This document shows, piece by piece, positions 43,050-53,052 of a DNA stretch of 64,000 nt. This stretch comes from an uncultured Bacteroidia bacterium (GTDB taxonomy: Bacteria; Bacteroidota; Bacteroidia; Bacteroidales; UBA932), in the NCBI GenBank assembly GCA_902789445.1, contig CADAOB010000004.1, positions 1-64,000 on the forward strand. Reading direction: 5' to 3'. The notes below the pieces were generated by a model. It saw nothing but the letters and a program-made list of their open reading frames with translations, was not told the origin of the DNA and made no database searches. Position 1 is the first letter of the stretch; each line of letters opens with the position of its first letter. Position numbers and translations under genes: made by a program.

Positions 43050-45593
43050 TTAGAATTGTTGACCGATCAGGAAATGGAAATGGCTCTTGTCCTTTCCGCT
43101 GGCTGTATCGAAACCGTAGCCCCAGTCGATGCCCAGCAGGCCGACCACCGGCAGGAAGACCCGGAGGCCCACACCGGCCGAACGCTTGATCTGGAACGGA
43201 TTGAAATCCTTGATGTCCGACCAGCTGTTACCGCCTTCCAGGAACAGGAGGGCGAAGATGGTGGAACTGGGCTGCATGATGATCGGGTAGCGGAGCTCGA
43301 CCGTGAACTTGTCATAGACGTTGCCGGCATAGGCGTTGCCGATGTAGGGCGTCAGGGAATAGTTCTCGTAGCCGCGCAGGCCGATCACCTCGTTGCCGTA
43401 GGTGTTGTAGCCCGACATGCCGTCACCGCCCACGATGAAGCCTTCGAACGGGGAGTAGCCCCATTTCTTGTTGAAGTAACCCAGGTAGCCGAACTGGGCG
43501 CGGGTCATCAGCACGAGGTCACCCACGAGCCGGGTATAGATGGACCCCTTGAAGGTCCACTTGTGGTATTCGATCCAGCGGTAGTGGTCCTGGACCGACT
43601 GGCTGCTGTAGTCGATGTTGCGCCAGTCCTTCTTGAAGAGGGACCACGGCGGGGTGATCTGCAGGCCGAGCGTCAGGTCGGCGCCGGTACGCGGATAGAT
43701 GGACTGGTCGGTAGAGTTGCGCGAGAGCGTGGTGGACCAGCTGATGTTGTGCGAGCGCCCGGTGGAGTAGATGAAGTAGTAATTCCAGTCATGCAGGTTG
43801 TACGACTGCCAGTTGAGCGAATTGTAGAGCACGAAGTAGTTGTCGGGCCACTTCAGGCGCGTACCGATGCCGATGGCGGCGCCATAGATCTCCATGTACT
43901 GGTCGTCGTTGAGTACCTGGTAGTAATAGGTGGAATAGGAGTTCGTCTGCCGGGTGAAATAGGCCGAGATATTGAGGGAAGTCGGTTTCTTGCCGGTAAG
44001 CCAGGGTTCCACGAAGTTGGCGGTGAAGGCCGTATAGTAGGAGCCGTTGGTCTGGAAGCGGATGGCCAGGTTCTGGGCGTCGCCCAGCGGAACGGGCCGC
44101 CAGGCCTCCTTGTTGAAGAAGTTGGCCGTCGAGAAGTTGTTGAAGCTCACGCCGACCGTACCGACGAACATCCGGTTGCCCCAGCCGCCGGAAAGCTCCA
44201 GCTGGCTGTTGGGCTTCTCCTGCACGTTGTAGGCGATGTCCACGGTGTTGTTCATCGAGTTCGGGATCAGGTTGTAGCCCTTGTTGGGATCCACGGCGTA
44301 TTCCGGATCGAAATGGCCCATCGACGAGATTTCACGGACGGAACGCTCGAAGTCGCTCTGGCGGTAGAGGTAGCCCGGCCGCGTAAACACGGCCCGGCGG
44401 ACCACCTTCTCGTTGGTGATGTTGTTGCCGTTGATGATGATGTTGTTGAAGGTGGCGGGCTTGCCTTCCACGATCCGCATCTCCACATCCACGGAGTCAC
44501 CGTCGATGTTCATCTCCACGGGGACGACGTTGAAGAAGAGGAAGCCGTTGTCGCTGTACATCTTGCGGATGGAAATATCGCCCTCCTTCTCGCCCGAGTA
44601 GAGACGTTTCTCCATCGTCACCACGTCATAGACGTCGCCTTTCTTGATGCGGAGCACGCGGTTGAGATCGTCTTCGGAATACTCGGAATTGCCGGTCCAG
44701 GTGATGTTGCGGAAATAGTATTTGCGGCCCTTGTCGATCTTGAAATGGATGCCGAGCTTCCCGTCTTCCGGGCGCCGGTAGAGCGAGTCGCTGACAATCT
44801 TGGCGTCGCGGTAGCCGGCCTCGGTGAACACCTCCAGCATCTTTTCCTTGTCGCCGGCATACTCTTTTTCCTGGAATTTCTTGGACGAGAAGAGGTTGTA
44901 CCACTTGGCATCCTTCGTCTTCTTCATCGCCTTGTCGAGCTTGAACTTGGAGATCTCGTCGTTGCCTTCATAGCTGATCTCCTTGATCTTGAGCTTCTTG
45001 CCTTTCTTTACATCGAAAGTCACGCGGACAGCGTTGCGGATGATCGAGTCGGCGGCCACCTCCACGTCCACGTCCACGTCGGCGAAGCCTTTCTCCTTGA
45101 AATAATCCTTGATGGTCTTGACGGCAGAAGCCTTCACGTAATCGGAGAGCGGCGCACCGCGGCGGGTGCTGCCCTGGAGTTTTTCCTTCAAGTCGTCGCG
45201 CTCGCTGTTCTTCACGCCGCGGTAGTTCCAGGTGACCACGCGGGGCCGTTCCTGGATGTCGAGGCGGAACCAGGCCGTGTCGCGGCCGGCGCTCAGGGAA
45301 TCGACATAGAAACCGAGGGTGGAGGCTGCACCCTGCAGCCAGATCCGCTTGACAGCGGAGGAAATGACATCGCCGGGCACGGTGACATGGTCGCCGGGAC
45401 GGATGCCCAGCACCGAGAGCAGCTGGCTCTCGCCCAGATACTTCGTACCGGATATACGGATACCGCCGACCACGTAGGACTGCGGGTTGTTGTAGTCTAC
45501 TTCCACCGGGGCAGACCCGGGCTCCTGGGCCAGGGCCGGGAGCAGGGACAGCGCCAGAAAGGCTCCGATCAGCGCAAATATTCTTCTTTTCAT
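43050..45593 (-). CDS. bamA: Outer-membrane protein assembly factor BamA
   Basis: The Omp85 insertase that folds outer-membrane proteins. The start at 45593 is chosen since it gives a proper signal peptide (MKRRIFALIGAFLALS ... ALAQE) and lies just after a -7 box; the frame extends twelve codons further without one. The protein of about 847 residues has five N-terminal POTRA domains (to about 430) and a C-terminal barrel; the VGLRVFLPVVGLLGIDWGYGF segment near the end resembles the conserved final strands, and the chain ends in HFHFLIGQQF with terminal Phe. It is followed by the two skp genes. Confidence 0.94.
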   Translation of the reverse strand: MKRRIFALIGAFLALSLLPALAQEPGSAPVEVDYNNPQSYVVGGIRISGTKYLGESQLLSVLGIRPGDHVTVPGDVISSAVKRIWLQGAASTLGFYVDSLSAGRDTAWFRLDIQERPRVVTWNYRGVKNSERDDLKEKLQGSTRRGAPLSDYVKASAVKTIKDYFKEKGFADVDVDVEVAADSIIRNAVRVTFDVKKGKKLKIKEISYEGNDEISKFKLDKAMKKTKDAKWYNLFSSKKFQEKEYAGDKEKMLEVFTEAGYRDAKIVSDSLYRRPEDGKLGIHFKIDKGRKYYFRNITWTGNSEYSEDDLNRVLRIKKGDVYDVVTMEKRLYSGEKEGDISIRKMYSDNGFLFFNVVPVEMNIDGDSVDVEMRIVEGKPATFNNIIINGNNITNEKVVRRAVFTRPGYLYRQSDFERSVREISSMGHFDPEYAVDPNKGYNLIPNSMNNTVDIAYNVQEKPNSQLELSGGWGNRMFVGTVGVSFNNFSTANFFNKEAWRPVPLGDAQNLAIRFQTNGSYYTAFTANFVEPWLTGKKPTSLNISAYFTRQTNSYSTYYYQVLNDDQYMEIYGAAIGIGTRLKWPDNYFVLYNSLNWQSYNLHDWNYYFIYSTGRSHNISWSTTLSRNSTDQSIYPRTGADLTLGLQITPPWSLFKKDWRNIDYSSQSVQDHYRWIEYHKWTFKGSIYTRLVGDLVLMTRAQFGYLGYFNKKWGYSPFEGFIVGGDGMSGYNTYGNEVIGLRGYENYSLTPYIGNAYAGNVYDKFTVELRYPIIMQPSSTIFALLFLEGGNSWSDIKDFNPFQIKRSAGVGLRVFLPVVGLLGIDWGYGFDTASGKDKSHFHFLIGQQF

Positions 45594-45616
45594 CAATTCC
45601 TTTCCGAATAGACCTA

Positions 45617-45624
45617 CAAAGTTA
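45617..45624 (-). promoter_or_regulatory. Possible internal promoter of bamA-skp (-7 element)
   Basis: TAACTTTG on the minus strand, a perfect TAnnTTTG box between uppS and bamA. No convincing -33. It would give bamA a leader of about 20 bases and could allow independent expression inside the nadK-uppS-bamA operon. Confidence 0.35.
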
Positions 45625-45638
45625 TACAAATTTTTGAC

Positions 45639-46337
45639 TTATTCCACTTTGCCGTATCTTCTTTCCCGGAGATTGTAACTTTGGATGGCCTGTTCGAGGT
45701 CGGTTTTGCGAAAATCAGGCCAAAGTACGGGCGTGTAGTAAAACTCCGTGTAGGCGCACTGCCAGAGCATATAGTTGCTGATGCGCTGCTCGCCACTGGT
45801 GCGGATCATCAGGTCGGGATCCGGAATGCCGGCCGTGGCCAGGTAGCCGCTGAAGCCCGTCTCGTCGAGCGGAAGCTGCTTCCCGGCGGCCAGGCAGTCC
45901 GAGGCGTAGCGCCGGGCCGCCTGGACGATGTCCCATTTCCCGCTGTAGCTGAGCATGATGATCAGCGTGAGCCCCGTATGGGAAGCGGTCTCGTCCTGCA
46001 CCATGTCGATGTTGGCCAGCAGCTTTTCAGACAGCCGGCTGCGGTCGCCGATGACCCGGAAGCGGATGTTGTTCTTGCGGAACGTCTCCCGTTCGCCCAG
46101 GACGCTCTTGAGCATGAGTTCCATCAGGCCCTGGACTTCGTCCTGCGGCCGGTCCCAGTTCTCTTCCGAGAACGCGAACAGGCTCAGGTACCGGATACCG
46201 TGTTCGACGGCGTATTCGCAGCAGGCGCGGACGCTCTCCGTTCCCGCATTGTGGCCGAACAGGCGCATCTTGCCCTGTTTCTTCGCCCAGCGGCCGTTGC
46301 CGTCCATGATGATGGTGATGTGTCGGGGTACTTCCAT
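45639..46337 (-). CDS. uppS: Undecaprenyl diphosphate synthase
   Basis: A cis-prenyltransferase that makes the C55 lipid carrier for peptidoglycan and surface polysaccharide. The 232-residue protein has the catalytic Asp in IIMDGNGRWAKKQG (about residues 9-22), SLFAFSEENWDRP (about 66-78), and the C-terminal RTSGEQRISNYMLWQCAYTEFYYT motif region that binds diphosphate (listed here only by its ends, RTSGEQR and AYTEFYYT). It begins three bases after nadK. Confidence 0.95.
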   Translation of the reverse strand: MEVPRHITIIMDGNGRWAKKQGKMRLFGHNAGTESVRACCEYAVEHGIRYLSLFAFSEENWDRPQDEVQGLMELMLKSVLGERETFRKNNIRFRVIGDRSRLSEKLLANIDMVQDETASHTGLTLIIMLSYSGKWDIVQAARRYASDCLAAGKQLPLDETGFSGYLATAGIPDPDLMIRTSGEQRISNYMLWQCAYTEFYYTPVLWPDFRKTDLEQAIQSYNLRERRYGKVE

Positions 46338-46340
46338 GGG

Positions 46341-47162
46341 TCAGATCGTATTGCGGCGGTCTTCGCCCCAGAGGAGCTTGGTGCGGAGGGCGCCGATAAA
46401 ATTATTTTCGGAAAATGAAGCGTAATGCAGGCCGTAGCGGCCGCGCGAGAGGGCGATCTCCGCACCGGAGGGGACCTCGAAAGGCCGGTTGTCCACGGCC
46501 AGGAGCGCCGAGCCGCTGCGGGATTCGAAGCGCATCTCCACAAACGCGGACATCGGCACCACGAGCGGACGCACGTTCAGGTTGTGCGGGGCTATCGGCG
46601 CGATGACCATCACTTCGGAAGAAGGCATCACGATCGGGCCGCCGACACTCAGGTTGTAGGCCGTGCTGCCCGTGGGCGTGGCCACCACCAGCCCGTCGGA
46701 CCAGTAAGTCGGCAGTTCGCGGCCGTCGATCCGCACCCGGACCGACAGCATGCCCGACCCGCGGCGCTGCAGCGAGACCTCGTTGAGGGCGTAGGGATAA
46801 AAATCCTCCGGCATCTGTGCGCAAGTAGCACGGAGCAGGCTGCGCTCTTCAACATGGAAGCGGCCGGCAAGCAGGTCGTCGGCCCAGCGGGCGGCATCGG
46901 CTGCCTGGGCGGTGGTCAGGAAACCCAGCCGGCCGAAATTGATGCCTGCCACAGGAATCCCGCGGTCCCGGACGAAGGTGAGCGACTGCAGGAAAGTCCC
47001 GTCGCCCCCCAGGGAAAGGAACAGGCCGGTATCGGCCGGAAGATCCTCCCACGAAAAGAAATCTTCCCCATAGCAGGCAAGTGTGGCACCTTTTTCGCGC
47101 AAAAGCTGCTTCAGGGCTTCGATTCCGTTACCGGGATCGCGATTATACAAAGCAATTTTCAT
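46341..47162 (-). CDS. nadK: NAD kinase
   Basis: Phosphorylates NAD to NADP. The GGDG motif is LSLGGDGTFLQSL (about residues 53-65), and TPTGSTAYNLSVGGPI (about 151-166) is the conserved NAD-binding segment. The start ATG at 47162 gives MKIALYNRDPGNG, a normal N terminus of this family; an upstream alternative would need a TTG and would lie ahead of the predicted transcription start. The length is 273. It is the first gene of nadK-uppS-bamA-skp-skp and divergent from pdxJ. Confidence 0.94.
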   Translation of the reverse strand: MKIALYNRDPGNGIEALKQLLREKGATLACYGEDFFSWEDLPADTGLFLSLGGDGTFLQSLTFVRDRGIPVAGINFGRLGFLTTAQAADAARWADDLLAGRFHVEERSLLRATCAQMPEDFYPYALNEVSLQRRGSGMLSVRVRIDGRELPTYWSDGLVVATPTGSTAYNLSVGGPIVMPSSEVMVIAPIAPHNLNVRPLVVPMSAFVEMRFESRSGSALLAVDNRPFEVPSGAEIALSRGRYGLHYASFSENNFIGALRTKLLWGEDRRNTI

Positions 47163-47188
47163 AATTGGAGCCAAAATTATTAATTTTG
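47157..47188 (+). promoter_or_regulatory. pdxJ promoter
   Basis: Perfect -7 box TAATTTTG at 47181-47188; a -33-like TTTC at 47157-47160 with a 20-base spacer. The -7 ends only six bases before the pdxJ ATG, so the message would be nearly leaderless. Confidence 0.55.
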
Positions 47189-47203
47189 TGTGTCATGACC
47201 AAA
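47172..47203 (-). promoter_or_regulatory. nadK promoter
   Basis: On the minus strand: TTTG (complement of 47200-47203), a 20-base spacer and a perfect TAATTTTG (complement of 47172-47179). The box ends nine bases before the nadK ATG. Together with the pdxJ -7 box it forms the 17-base palindrome CAAAATTATTAATTTTG. Confidence 0.65.
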
Positions 47204-47908
47204 TTAAGTGTAAACATCAACAAAGTCGCCACGCTGCGGAATGCGCGCGGCGGCCGTCTGCCGGATGTGATCAAGGCAGCCGTCGATATCGAACGCTTCG
47301 GCGCCGAAGGCATCACCGTCCACCCCAGACCCGATGAGCGGCACATCCGCTATGCGGACGTGCGCGCGCTCAAGCCCCTGCTTACCACCGAATTCAATAT
47401 CGAAGGCAACCCCATTCCGAGCTTCTGCGAGCTCGTCCGCGAAGTGCATCCGGCCCAGGTCACGCTCGTACCCGACGCCGAGAATGTGCTCACCTCGAAC
47501 GCAGGCTGGGACACGCGCCGGAACCTCGCCTATCTTAAAGAGGTGTGCAAACGCTTCAAGGACGAGGGCATCCGCGTCTCCATCTTCATCGATCCGGTGG
47601 TCGAAATGATCCGCTACGCCGCCGAAACCGGCTGCGACCGCGTGGAACTCTACACCGAAGCCTACGCCTCCGGCTATGCGGCCGACCGCGAAAAAGCCAT
47701 CGCGCCGTACTATGAAGCCGCCTGCGAAGCGAAACGGCTCGGCCTGGGCCTCAATGCCGGCCACGACCTCAACCTCGACAATCTCTGGTACTTCCACCGC
47801 TGCATCCCCTGGCTGGACGAAGTCTCCATCGGCCATGCCCTGATCAGCGACGCACTCTATCTCGGACTCGAAAAGACGGTACAAGCTTATTTGGGAGAGT
47901 TGAAATAA
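47195..47908 (+). CDS. pdxJ: Pyridoxine 5'-phosphate synthase
   Basis: Condenses 1-deoxy-D-xylulose 5-phosphate with 3-amino-2-oxopropyl phosphate in vitamin B6 synthesis; its first substrate is the product of the dxs gene at 11-13 kb. The start [19 protein letters not shown] is the usual family N terminus. [18 protein letters not shown] (about 42-59), EFNIEGNP and [13 protein letters not shown] (about 185-197) are conserved barrel motifs. The length of 237 is typical. It is transcribed back to back with nadK. Confidence 0.95.
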   Translation: MTKLSVNINKVATLRNARGGRLPDVIKAAVDIERFGAEGITVHPRPDERHIRYADVRALKPLLTTEFNIEGNPIPSFCELVREVHPAQVTLVPDAENVLTSNAGWDTRRNLAYLKEVCKRFKDEGIRVSIFIDPVVEMIRYAAETGCDRVELYTEAYASGYAADREKAIAPYYEAACEAKRLGLGLNAGHDLNLDNLWYFHRCIPWLDEVSIGHALISDALYLGLEKTVQAYLGELK

Positions 47909-47922
47909 ATTGCTTATATTTG
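47890..47922 (+). promoter_or_regulatory. Promoter of the third Skp-like gene
   Basis: TTTG at 47890-47893, a 21-base spacer and perfect TATATTTG at 47915-47922. The -33 lies inside the last codons of pdxJ. The leader is about 42 bases. Confidence 0.72.
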
Positions 47923-47968
47923 CAGCTTGCACGAAAGTACGATTACAAATAAAAAACAAACCATATCC

Positions 47969-48595
47969 ATGAAACAGACTCCCCTTATCCTGAGCATCAT
48001 CGCCGTGGTCGCAGCCGTGGCCGCCCTGATCCTGACCCTGACCGCCCCCAAGAACCCGCAAAAGAGCGTCGAGAGCACCGACGGCATCCAGGCCGTCGCC
48101 GGCGACATCGTCTATCTGCGCCTCGACACCCTGATGATGCAGTACGATATGTACAGCGACCTGCAGTCCGCCTTCGAGGCCAAGGCCCAGAATGTGGACA
48201 GCGAGCTCAACAAGAAAGCCCGCAAGCTCGACAGCGACGTCAAGAACTTCCAGAACCAGATCCAGAAAGGCCTGCTCACCCGCTCCGCCGCCGAACAGCA
48301 GAGCAGCTCGCTCGAACAGCGCCAGGCCAACCTCCAGAACGAGGCCGCCCAGAAGCAGCAGGAACTGGCCGAGGAGAGCCAGGTGCTGATGAACCAGGTG
48401 ATGTACGCCATCAAGACCTACCTGGAAGAGTACAACAAGGAGCACAACTTCGCCGCCATCCTGACCACCACCGACGCCAGCAATGTCGTGATGGTCGGTG
48501 CCCCTGCCCTGGACATCACCCAGCAGATCGTGGAAGGCCTCAACGCCGAATACATCAAGACGCGCAACACCGGCGCCAAGAAAACCGACGAATAA
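47969..48595 (+). CDS. Membrane-anchored OmpH/Skp-like protein (third copy)
   Basis: A 208-residue protein whose start at ATG 47969 opens an N-terminal transmembrane helix or signal anchor (LILSIIAVVAAVAALILTL, about 5-23) instead of a classic cleavable signal peptide. The mature part has IVYLRLDTLMMQYDM, the Skp-like first strand, then a long coiled-coil (about 70-150; NSARQANLQNEAAQKQQ-type composition) and a closing IVEGLNAEYIKTR. The family is OmpH/Skp by architecture. It lies about 5 kb from the bamA-linked pair and is followed nine bases later by the LysM gene. Confidence 0.78.
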   Translation: MKQTPLILSIIAVVAAVAALILTLTAPKNPQKSVESTDGIQAVAGDIVYLRLDTLMMQYDMYSDLQSAFEAKAQNVDSELNKKARKLDSDVKNFQNQIQKGLLTRSAAEQQSSSLEQRQANLQNEAAQKQQELAEESQVLMNQVMYAIKTYLEEYNKEHNFAAILTTTDASNVVMVGAPALDITQQIVEGLNAEYIKTRNTGAKKTDE

Positions 48596-48604
48596 TTTCC
48601 CCCG

Positions 48605-50296
48605 ATGAAGCGCCTACTTTTCCTCCTGCTGTTCCTCGCAGCGTCCCTGACGCCCCCTGCGCTCAGCGCACAAGCCTACAAGACGCCCGACGTGGTGATC
48701 TCCACCAACAAAGTGAACATCGGGGGAAAAGTCTATTATGTCCACAAGGTGCTTCCCAAGCAGACCGTCTTCGCCATCTGCAAGGCCTACGGCATCAAGA
48801 ACGAGGAACTGCTGGAGGCCAATCCGGACCTGAAGGACGGCCTGAAAGCCGGCTCGATCATCTTCATTCCCGTCGATGCCGCGAAGATTCCGTCGGAAAC
48901 GGCACACAGCAGTGCGGCGAAAACCCGCCCGGTCGCTGAAAAAACCGTACCCACCGAGCCCGAACCGGACACGACGGCGGCCCGGCCGGTCGTCGAACGG
49001 GTCGTCGAACACCGCGTCCGCTGGTTCGACACCTTCTCCGGCATTGCGAAGAAATACGGCGTCTCCGAAGATGTCCTGCGCGACTACAACGGCCTCAAAC
49101 CCTTCGAGCCCATCCGCGGCAAAGTGCTGCTGATCCCCTTCCTGGGCGAGGATGCCGAAGGCGCTTTCGCGACGGCAGACATCGTGGAGAACGTCCCGGC
49201 CGGCAAGACCGAAATCAGCGAACCGAAGGACCCGGAGCCGATGACTCCGGTCCGGAAGATCCGCCATTTCTCGGCCGACGAGCCGCTTCACATCGCGCTG
49301 GTCTTGCCGTTCAATGTCAATGGGAACAGCGCCTCCAACACCTTCCTGAACTTTTACGCCGGCGCCCTGATGGCCGTCCGCGAGCAGAAAGACAAAGGCG
49401 CCCATCTGGTGCTCAATGTCTTTGACCTGGCCAAAGGCGCGAATGCCATCCTCAGCGACAGCAGTTTCCAGCAGAGCGACCTGGTCGTCGGCCCCGTGGA
49501 AGCCGGGACCATCGCTCCGTTCCTGGCCTTCTCCGACGAGAACGGCGTTCCGCTGGTCTCCCCGCTGGACCACAAGGTGGATTCGCTGGTGGACAGCCAT
49601 CCCTTCCTTTTCCAGGTGCCCGCTTCGCCGGCCATCCAGATCGAGAACCTGGTCCGCAGCCTCAAGGCCCGCAGTGACGAAACGGTCATCCTGATCGGCG
49701 GAACGGCAGAAGCCGACGCCCGTCTCACGGAACAGATGGAAGCCCTGCTCCAGGCCGACGGCGTCGCCTACAAGAAAGCGTCCGTCGGCCAGGTGGCCGG
49801 CCTGGCCGCCGGCAGGCGCACGGCCAAGGTCCTGATCGCCTCGGAAAACAAGACCTTCACCGCTGAAGTAATCCGTCAGCTCAATGCCCTGGTCAAGAAG
49901 AACGTCCCGGTGGAAGTCTGGTGCACCAACCGCGTGCGCGGCTACGAGACCTCCGATCCGGACGCCCTGTTCAACCTGACGGTCCATTCTTCCGCCCCGT
50001 ATTTCGTCGATTACAGCGATCCCCGCGACCAGCAATTCGTAAAGCAGTACCGGGCACTCTATTATGCCGAGCCCGACGACTTCGCGTTCCAGGGCTACGA
50101 CGTGTTTTCGTTCTTCATCAGCTCCCTGATCAAGCAGGGCACCGCCTTCCTGGGCCATGCTGAAGAATATCCCATGCAGCTGCTCCACTGCAACTTCCAT
50201 TTCGTCAAGGAAGATGAAAAAAGCGGATGGCGCAACTGCGCCACCCGCAATCTCATGTACGAGAAAGAAGGCTTCACTATTTCAGTAGTGAAGTAG
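48605..50296 (+). CDS. LysM-domain protein with periplasmic-binding-protein-like C terminus
   Basis: A 563-residue exported protein (signal peptide ending PALSAQA, about residue 24). Two LysM domains that would bind peptidoglycan: [19 protein letters not shown] (about 46-90) and [19 protein letters not shown] (about 136-180). The C-terminal 330 residues, from [15 protein letters not shown] onward, look like a type 1 periplasmic binding fold ([31 protein letters not shown]) related to ABC-transporter amino-acid receptors but without transporter genes nearby. It is probably a cell-wall-bound envelope factor. Its last 20 bases overlap the 3' end of nagB on the other strand. Confidence 0.85.
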   Translation: MKRLLFLLLFLAASLTPPALSAQAYKTPDVVISTNKVNIGGKVYYVHKVLPKQTVFAICKAYGIKNEELLEANPDLKDGLKAGSIIFIPVDAAKIPSETAHSSAAKTRPVAEKTVPTEPEPDTTAARPVVERVVEHRVRWFDTFSGIAKKYGVSEDVLRDYNGLKPFEPIRGKVLLIPFLGEDAEGAFATADIVENVPAGKTEISEPKDPEPMTPVRKIRHFSADEPLHIALVLPFNVNGNSASNTFLNFYAGALMAVREQKDKGAHLVLNVFDLAKGANAILSDSSFQQSDLVVGPVEAGTIAPFLAFSDENGVPLVSPLDHKVDSLVDSHPFLFQVPASPAIQIENLVRSLKARSDETVILIGGTAEADARLTEQMEALLQADGVAYKKASVGQVAGLAAGRRTAKVLIASENKTFTAEVIRQLNALVKKNVPVEVWCTNRVRGYETSDPDALFNLTVHSSAPYFVDYSDPRDQQFVKQYRALYYAEPDDFAFQGYDVFSFFISSLIKQGTAFLGHAEEYPMQLLHCNFHFVKEDEKSGWRNCATRNLMYEKEGFTISVVK

Positions 50297-51089
50297 GATC
50301 CAGGTTCGTTTTCTCGATATCCTTGAAATAGTTGACGGTTCCGACCTTCAGCTCCACGGTGGCTGCGTCATCGCAGACGATAATGCCCTTGGGGTGCATC
50401 TGCAGCACGGAGATGGTCCACATGTGGTTGACGGCGCCTTCCACGGCGTGGAAGAGCGCACGGGCCTTGTTGTGGCCGTTGGCCAGGATCATCACTTCAT
50501 CCGCGTCCATGATGGTACCCACGCCGACCGTAAGCGCCCGCTTGGGGACCAGGTCGATGTCACCGCCGAAGAAACGCGAGTTGGCGATGATCGTGTCGGT
50601 AGTCAATGACTTGACCCGCGTACGAGAAGCCAGCGACGAGCCCGGCTCGTTGAAAGCGATATGGCCGTCGGGACCGATGCCGCCCATAAACAGATGGATG
50701 CCGCCATACGAAGCGATCTTGGCCTCATAGGCCGCACACTCCTCCTCCAGATCGGGGGCATTGCCGTTGAGAATGTTTACATTTTCGGCGGGAATGTCGA
50801 TATGCGAGAAGAAATTGCTCCACATGAAGCTGTGGTAGCTCTCCGGATGGTCTTCGGGAATTCCAATGTATTCATCCATGTTGAAGGTCACGACATGGCG
50901 GAACGAGACCCGGCCGGTCTGGTAGAGGTGGATCAGTTCCTTGTACGTCCCGATCGGGGTCGAGCCGGTCGGCAGACCGAGTACGAAAGGTTTCTCCGCC
51001 GTCGGTTGGAATTCGTTAATCCGCCTGGCAATGTAGGCCGCAGCCCACTGCGACATCTTGCCATAAGATTCTTGAATGATCAAACGCAT
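50277..51089 (-). CDS. nagB: Glucosamine-6-phosphate deaminase
   Basis: Converts glucosamine 6-phosphate to fructose 6-phosphate and ammonium. The start at 51089 ([17 protein letters not shown]) fits the family and clears the end of recN by 13 bases; the longer frame would run into rec[17 protein letters not shown] (about 37-52), the catalytic Asp in [10 protein letters not shown] (about 68-77), and [18 protein letters not shown] (about 135-152) with its histidine are intact. The length of 270 is typical. Last gene of a long minus-strand operon. Confidence 0.96.
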   Translation of the reverse strand: MRLIIQESYGKMSQWAAAYIARRINEFQPTAEKPFVLGLPTGSTPIGTYKELIHLYQTGRVSFRHVVTFNMDEYIGIPEDHPESYHSFMWSNFFSHIDIPAENVNILNGNAPDLEEECAAYEAKIASYGGIHLFMGGIGPDGHIAFNEPGSSLASRTRVKSLTTDTIIANSRFFGGDIDLVPKRALTVGVGTIMDADEVMILANGHNKARALFHAVEGAVNHMWTISVLQMHPKGIIVCDDAATVELKVGTVNYFKDIEKTNLDPTSLLK

Positions 51090-51102
51090 AAGAGTATTGT
51101 TT

Positions 51103-52722
51103 TTAATTTGATTTGTTTCCTTGTAAAAGTACAGCCGCATTGGCGAGCGCTTCGGGCGTGATGTCCGAACCGCTGAGCATACGGGCGATCTCCCGGACGC
51201 GCTCCGGGCCTTCGAGCGGCCGGATGCCGGAGCGGGCGCCGTCAGGGCCTGTTTCCTTGTAAACCAGGTAGTGCGCCGTCCCTTTGCTGGCCACCTGCGG
51301 GAGATGGGTGATGGCGAACACCTGCATCCGCTCCCCCATCGCGGCGATCATCCGACCCATTTTCTCGGCCACGCTGCCGGAAATGCCGGTATCGATCTCA
51401 TCGAAAATGAGGGTCGGCATGCCCTGGTACTGGGCCAGGAGCGACTTGATGCAAAGCATGATGCGGGAGAGCTCACCACCGCTGCCGCATTTGGACAGCG
51501 GCTGGAGGCCACGCTCGTTTGCATCGAAAAGAAAGGCGATCTCGTCCTTTCCGTCAGGGCCGGCTTCGGCCTTGGCCTTGACTTCCACCGAGAAGCGGGC
51601 GCGGGGCATCTCGAGCGAGCGGATGCGTTCCTGCAGCAGGCCGGACAAGCCGGGCGCTGCCTTGACGCGGGCCTTGTGGAGGTCTTCCGCGGCCTTTTCA
51701 CACGCGGCCTTCAGGGAATCGACTTGTTTCTGCAGGCGTTCACGGTCCAGCTCGTCGTCCATTCCGGCGCTCAGGCGGGATGCGATATCCGCACGGAGCG
51801 CAATCAGATCCGTGACCGTCTCCGCATCGAATTTGCGCAACAGCGAATAGAGCAGGGAAAGCCGCGCATCGACCTCTTCCATCCGCTGCGGAGAATAGGA
51901 GATCCGCTCGCCGCGGGTCGCAATCTCGTCGCGGATATCCCGAAGTTCGATCCGGGACGAATCGAGCCGTTTGCGGAGTTCCTCGAATTCGGGGAAATAT
52001 GGGGTGACGCGGTCCAAGGCGGATGCCATCTCCTTGAGGCTGGTTTCCAGCGAGATCTCTTCGCCCTCAAACAGCTGTTCCACGCGGGAAAGCTGTTCCT
52101 TGACGGATTCGCCGTGCGCAAGTCGCCCTTGTTCTTCTTCCAGTGCCTCCAGTTCCCCATCCCTGAGCCGGGCTTCATCCAGCTGCTTGAACTGGAATTC
52201 CAGATAGTCCTTTTCGCGGCGGGCTGCCGCGATGCGGGCATCCAGGTCCCGAAGGGCTTTCTGGGCATCGAGCCATTGCTGCCAGAGGCGGCCGTAAGCG
52301 GCCACCTGGCCGTTCAGGCCGGCATAGCTGTCGAGAACGCGCTGCTGGAAGCCCCGCTCGGCGAGCAGCAGCTGCTGATGCTGCGAATGGATGTCCACCA
52401 GCGCGGAGGCCTCTGCGCGAAGCTGTTCCACGCCGGCCGGCTCGTCGTCGATGAAACTGCGGGAGCGTCCCTGCGGCGAGATGACCCGCCGGAAGGGCCG
52501 TTCGCGGCCGTCTTCTTCGAAAACGGCTTCCACAACGCAGTTGCGGGTCCGGTCCTTGAGCACGGATACGTCGCTCCGCCCGCCCAACGCCAGGGAAAGC
52601 GCGCCGAGCAGAATGGATTTTCCGGCTCCGGTTTCACCGGTAATGATCACAAGACCATCCGGAAAAGTGATGTCCAGATGGTCGATCAGCGCATAGTTCT
52701 CGATAAGGAGCCTGCGAAGCAT
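51103..52722 (-). CDS. recN: DNA repair protein RecN
   Basis: An SMC-like ATPase acting on double-strand breaks. The 539-residue protein has Walker [17 protein letters not shown] (about residues 27-42), a long coiled-coil middle (about 150-370), the ABC signature [17 protein letters not shown] (about 417-433) and Walker [13 protein letters not shown] (about 440-451). It begins 12 bases after rpoZ. Confidence 0.95.
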   Translation of the reverse strand: MLRRLLIENYALIDHLDITFPDGLVIITGETGAGKSILLGALSLALGGRSDVSVLKDRTRNCVVEAVFEEDGRERPFRRVISPQGRSRSFIDDEPAGVEQLRAEASALVDIHSQHQQLLLAERGFQQRVLDSYAGLNGQVAAYGRLWQQWLDAQKALRDLDARIAAARREKDYLEFQFKQLDEARLRDGELEALEEEQGRLAHGESVKEQLSRVEQLFEGEEISLETSLKEMASALDRVTPYFPEFEELRKRLDSSRIELRDIRDEIATRGERISYSPQRMEEVDARLSLLYSLLRKFDAETVTDLIALRADIASRLSAGMDDELDRERLQKQVDSLKAACEKAAEDLHKARVKAAPGLSGLLQERIRSLEMPRARFSVEVKAKAEAGPDGKDEIAFLFDANERGLQPLSKCGSGGELSRIMLCIKSLLAQYQGMPTLIFDEIDTGISGSVAEKMGRMIAAMGERMQVFAITHLPQVASKGTAHYLVYKETGPDGARSGIRPLEGPERVREIARMLSGSDITPEALANAAVLLQGNKSN

Positions 52723-52734
52723 CTGAAAGTGCTG

Positions 52735-53052
52735 TTATTCAGCCTTCCGATAGTAGATTTTTCCGTCCAGGAATTCCTTGGTCGCAATGAGGGTCGGCTT
52801 GGGAAGACGCTCGTAATACTTCGAGATTTCGATCTGTTCCCGGTTCTCGAACGTTTCCTCAAGGGTATCGGCATAGTTGGAGAACTCTTCCAGTTTGTGG
52901 TTGAGCTCCTGCTTGATGTCGGCGGCAATCTGGTTGGAGCGCTTGGCGATGATCATCACACTCTCATAGACATTACCGGTCGGGGCGGCGAAATCCGCCA
53001 GATTCCGGGTGACGGTGTTGACCGGCACCTGCGCGATTTTCTGGTTATCCAT
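52735..53052 (-). CDS. rpoZ: RNA polymerase omega subunit (Bacteroidetes Rpb6-like)
   Basis: A 105-residue protein matching the Bacteroidetes omega/Rpb6-type subunit: TVTRNLADFAAPTGNVYESV, then IIAKRSNQIAADIKQELN (about 34-51), and a C-terminal ISKYYERLPKPTLIATKEFL with YYRKAE. Omega helps beta-prime assembly and stability. Its start overlaps the end of bamD by eight bases, a typical coupled arrangement in this phylum. Confidence 0.82.
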   Translation of the reverse strand: MDNQKIAQVPVNTVTRNLADFAAPTGNVYESVMIIAKRSNQIAADIKQELNHKLEEFSNYADTLEETFENREQIEISKYYERLPKPTLIATKEFLDGKIYYRKAE

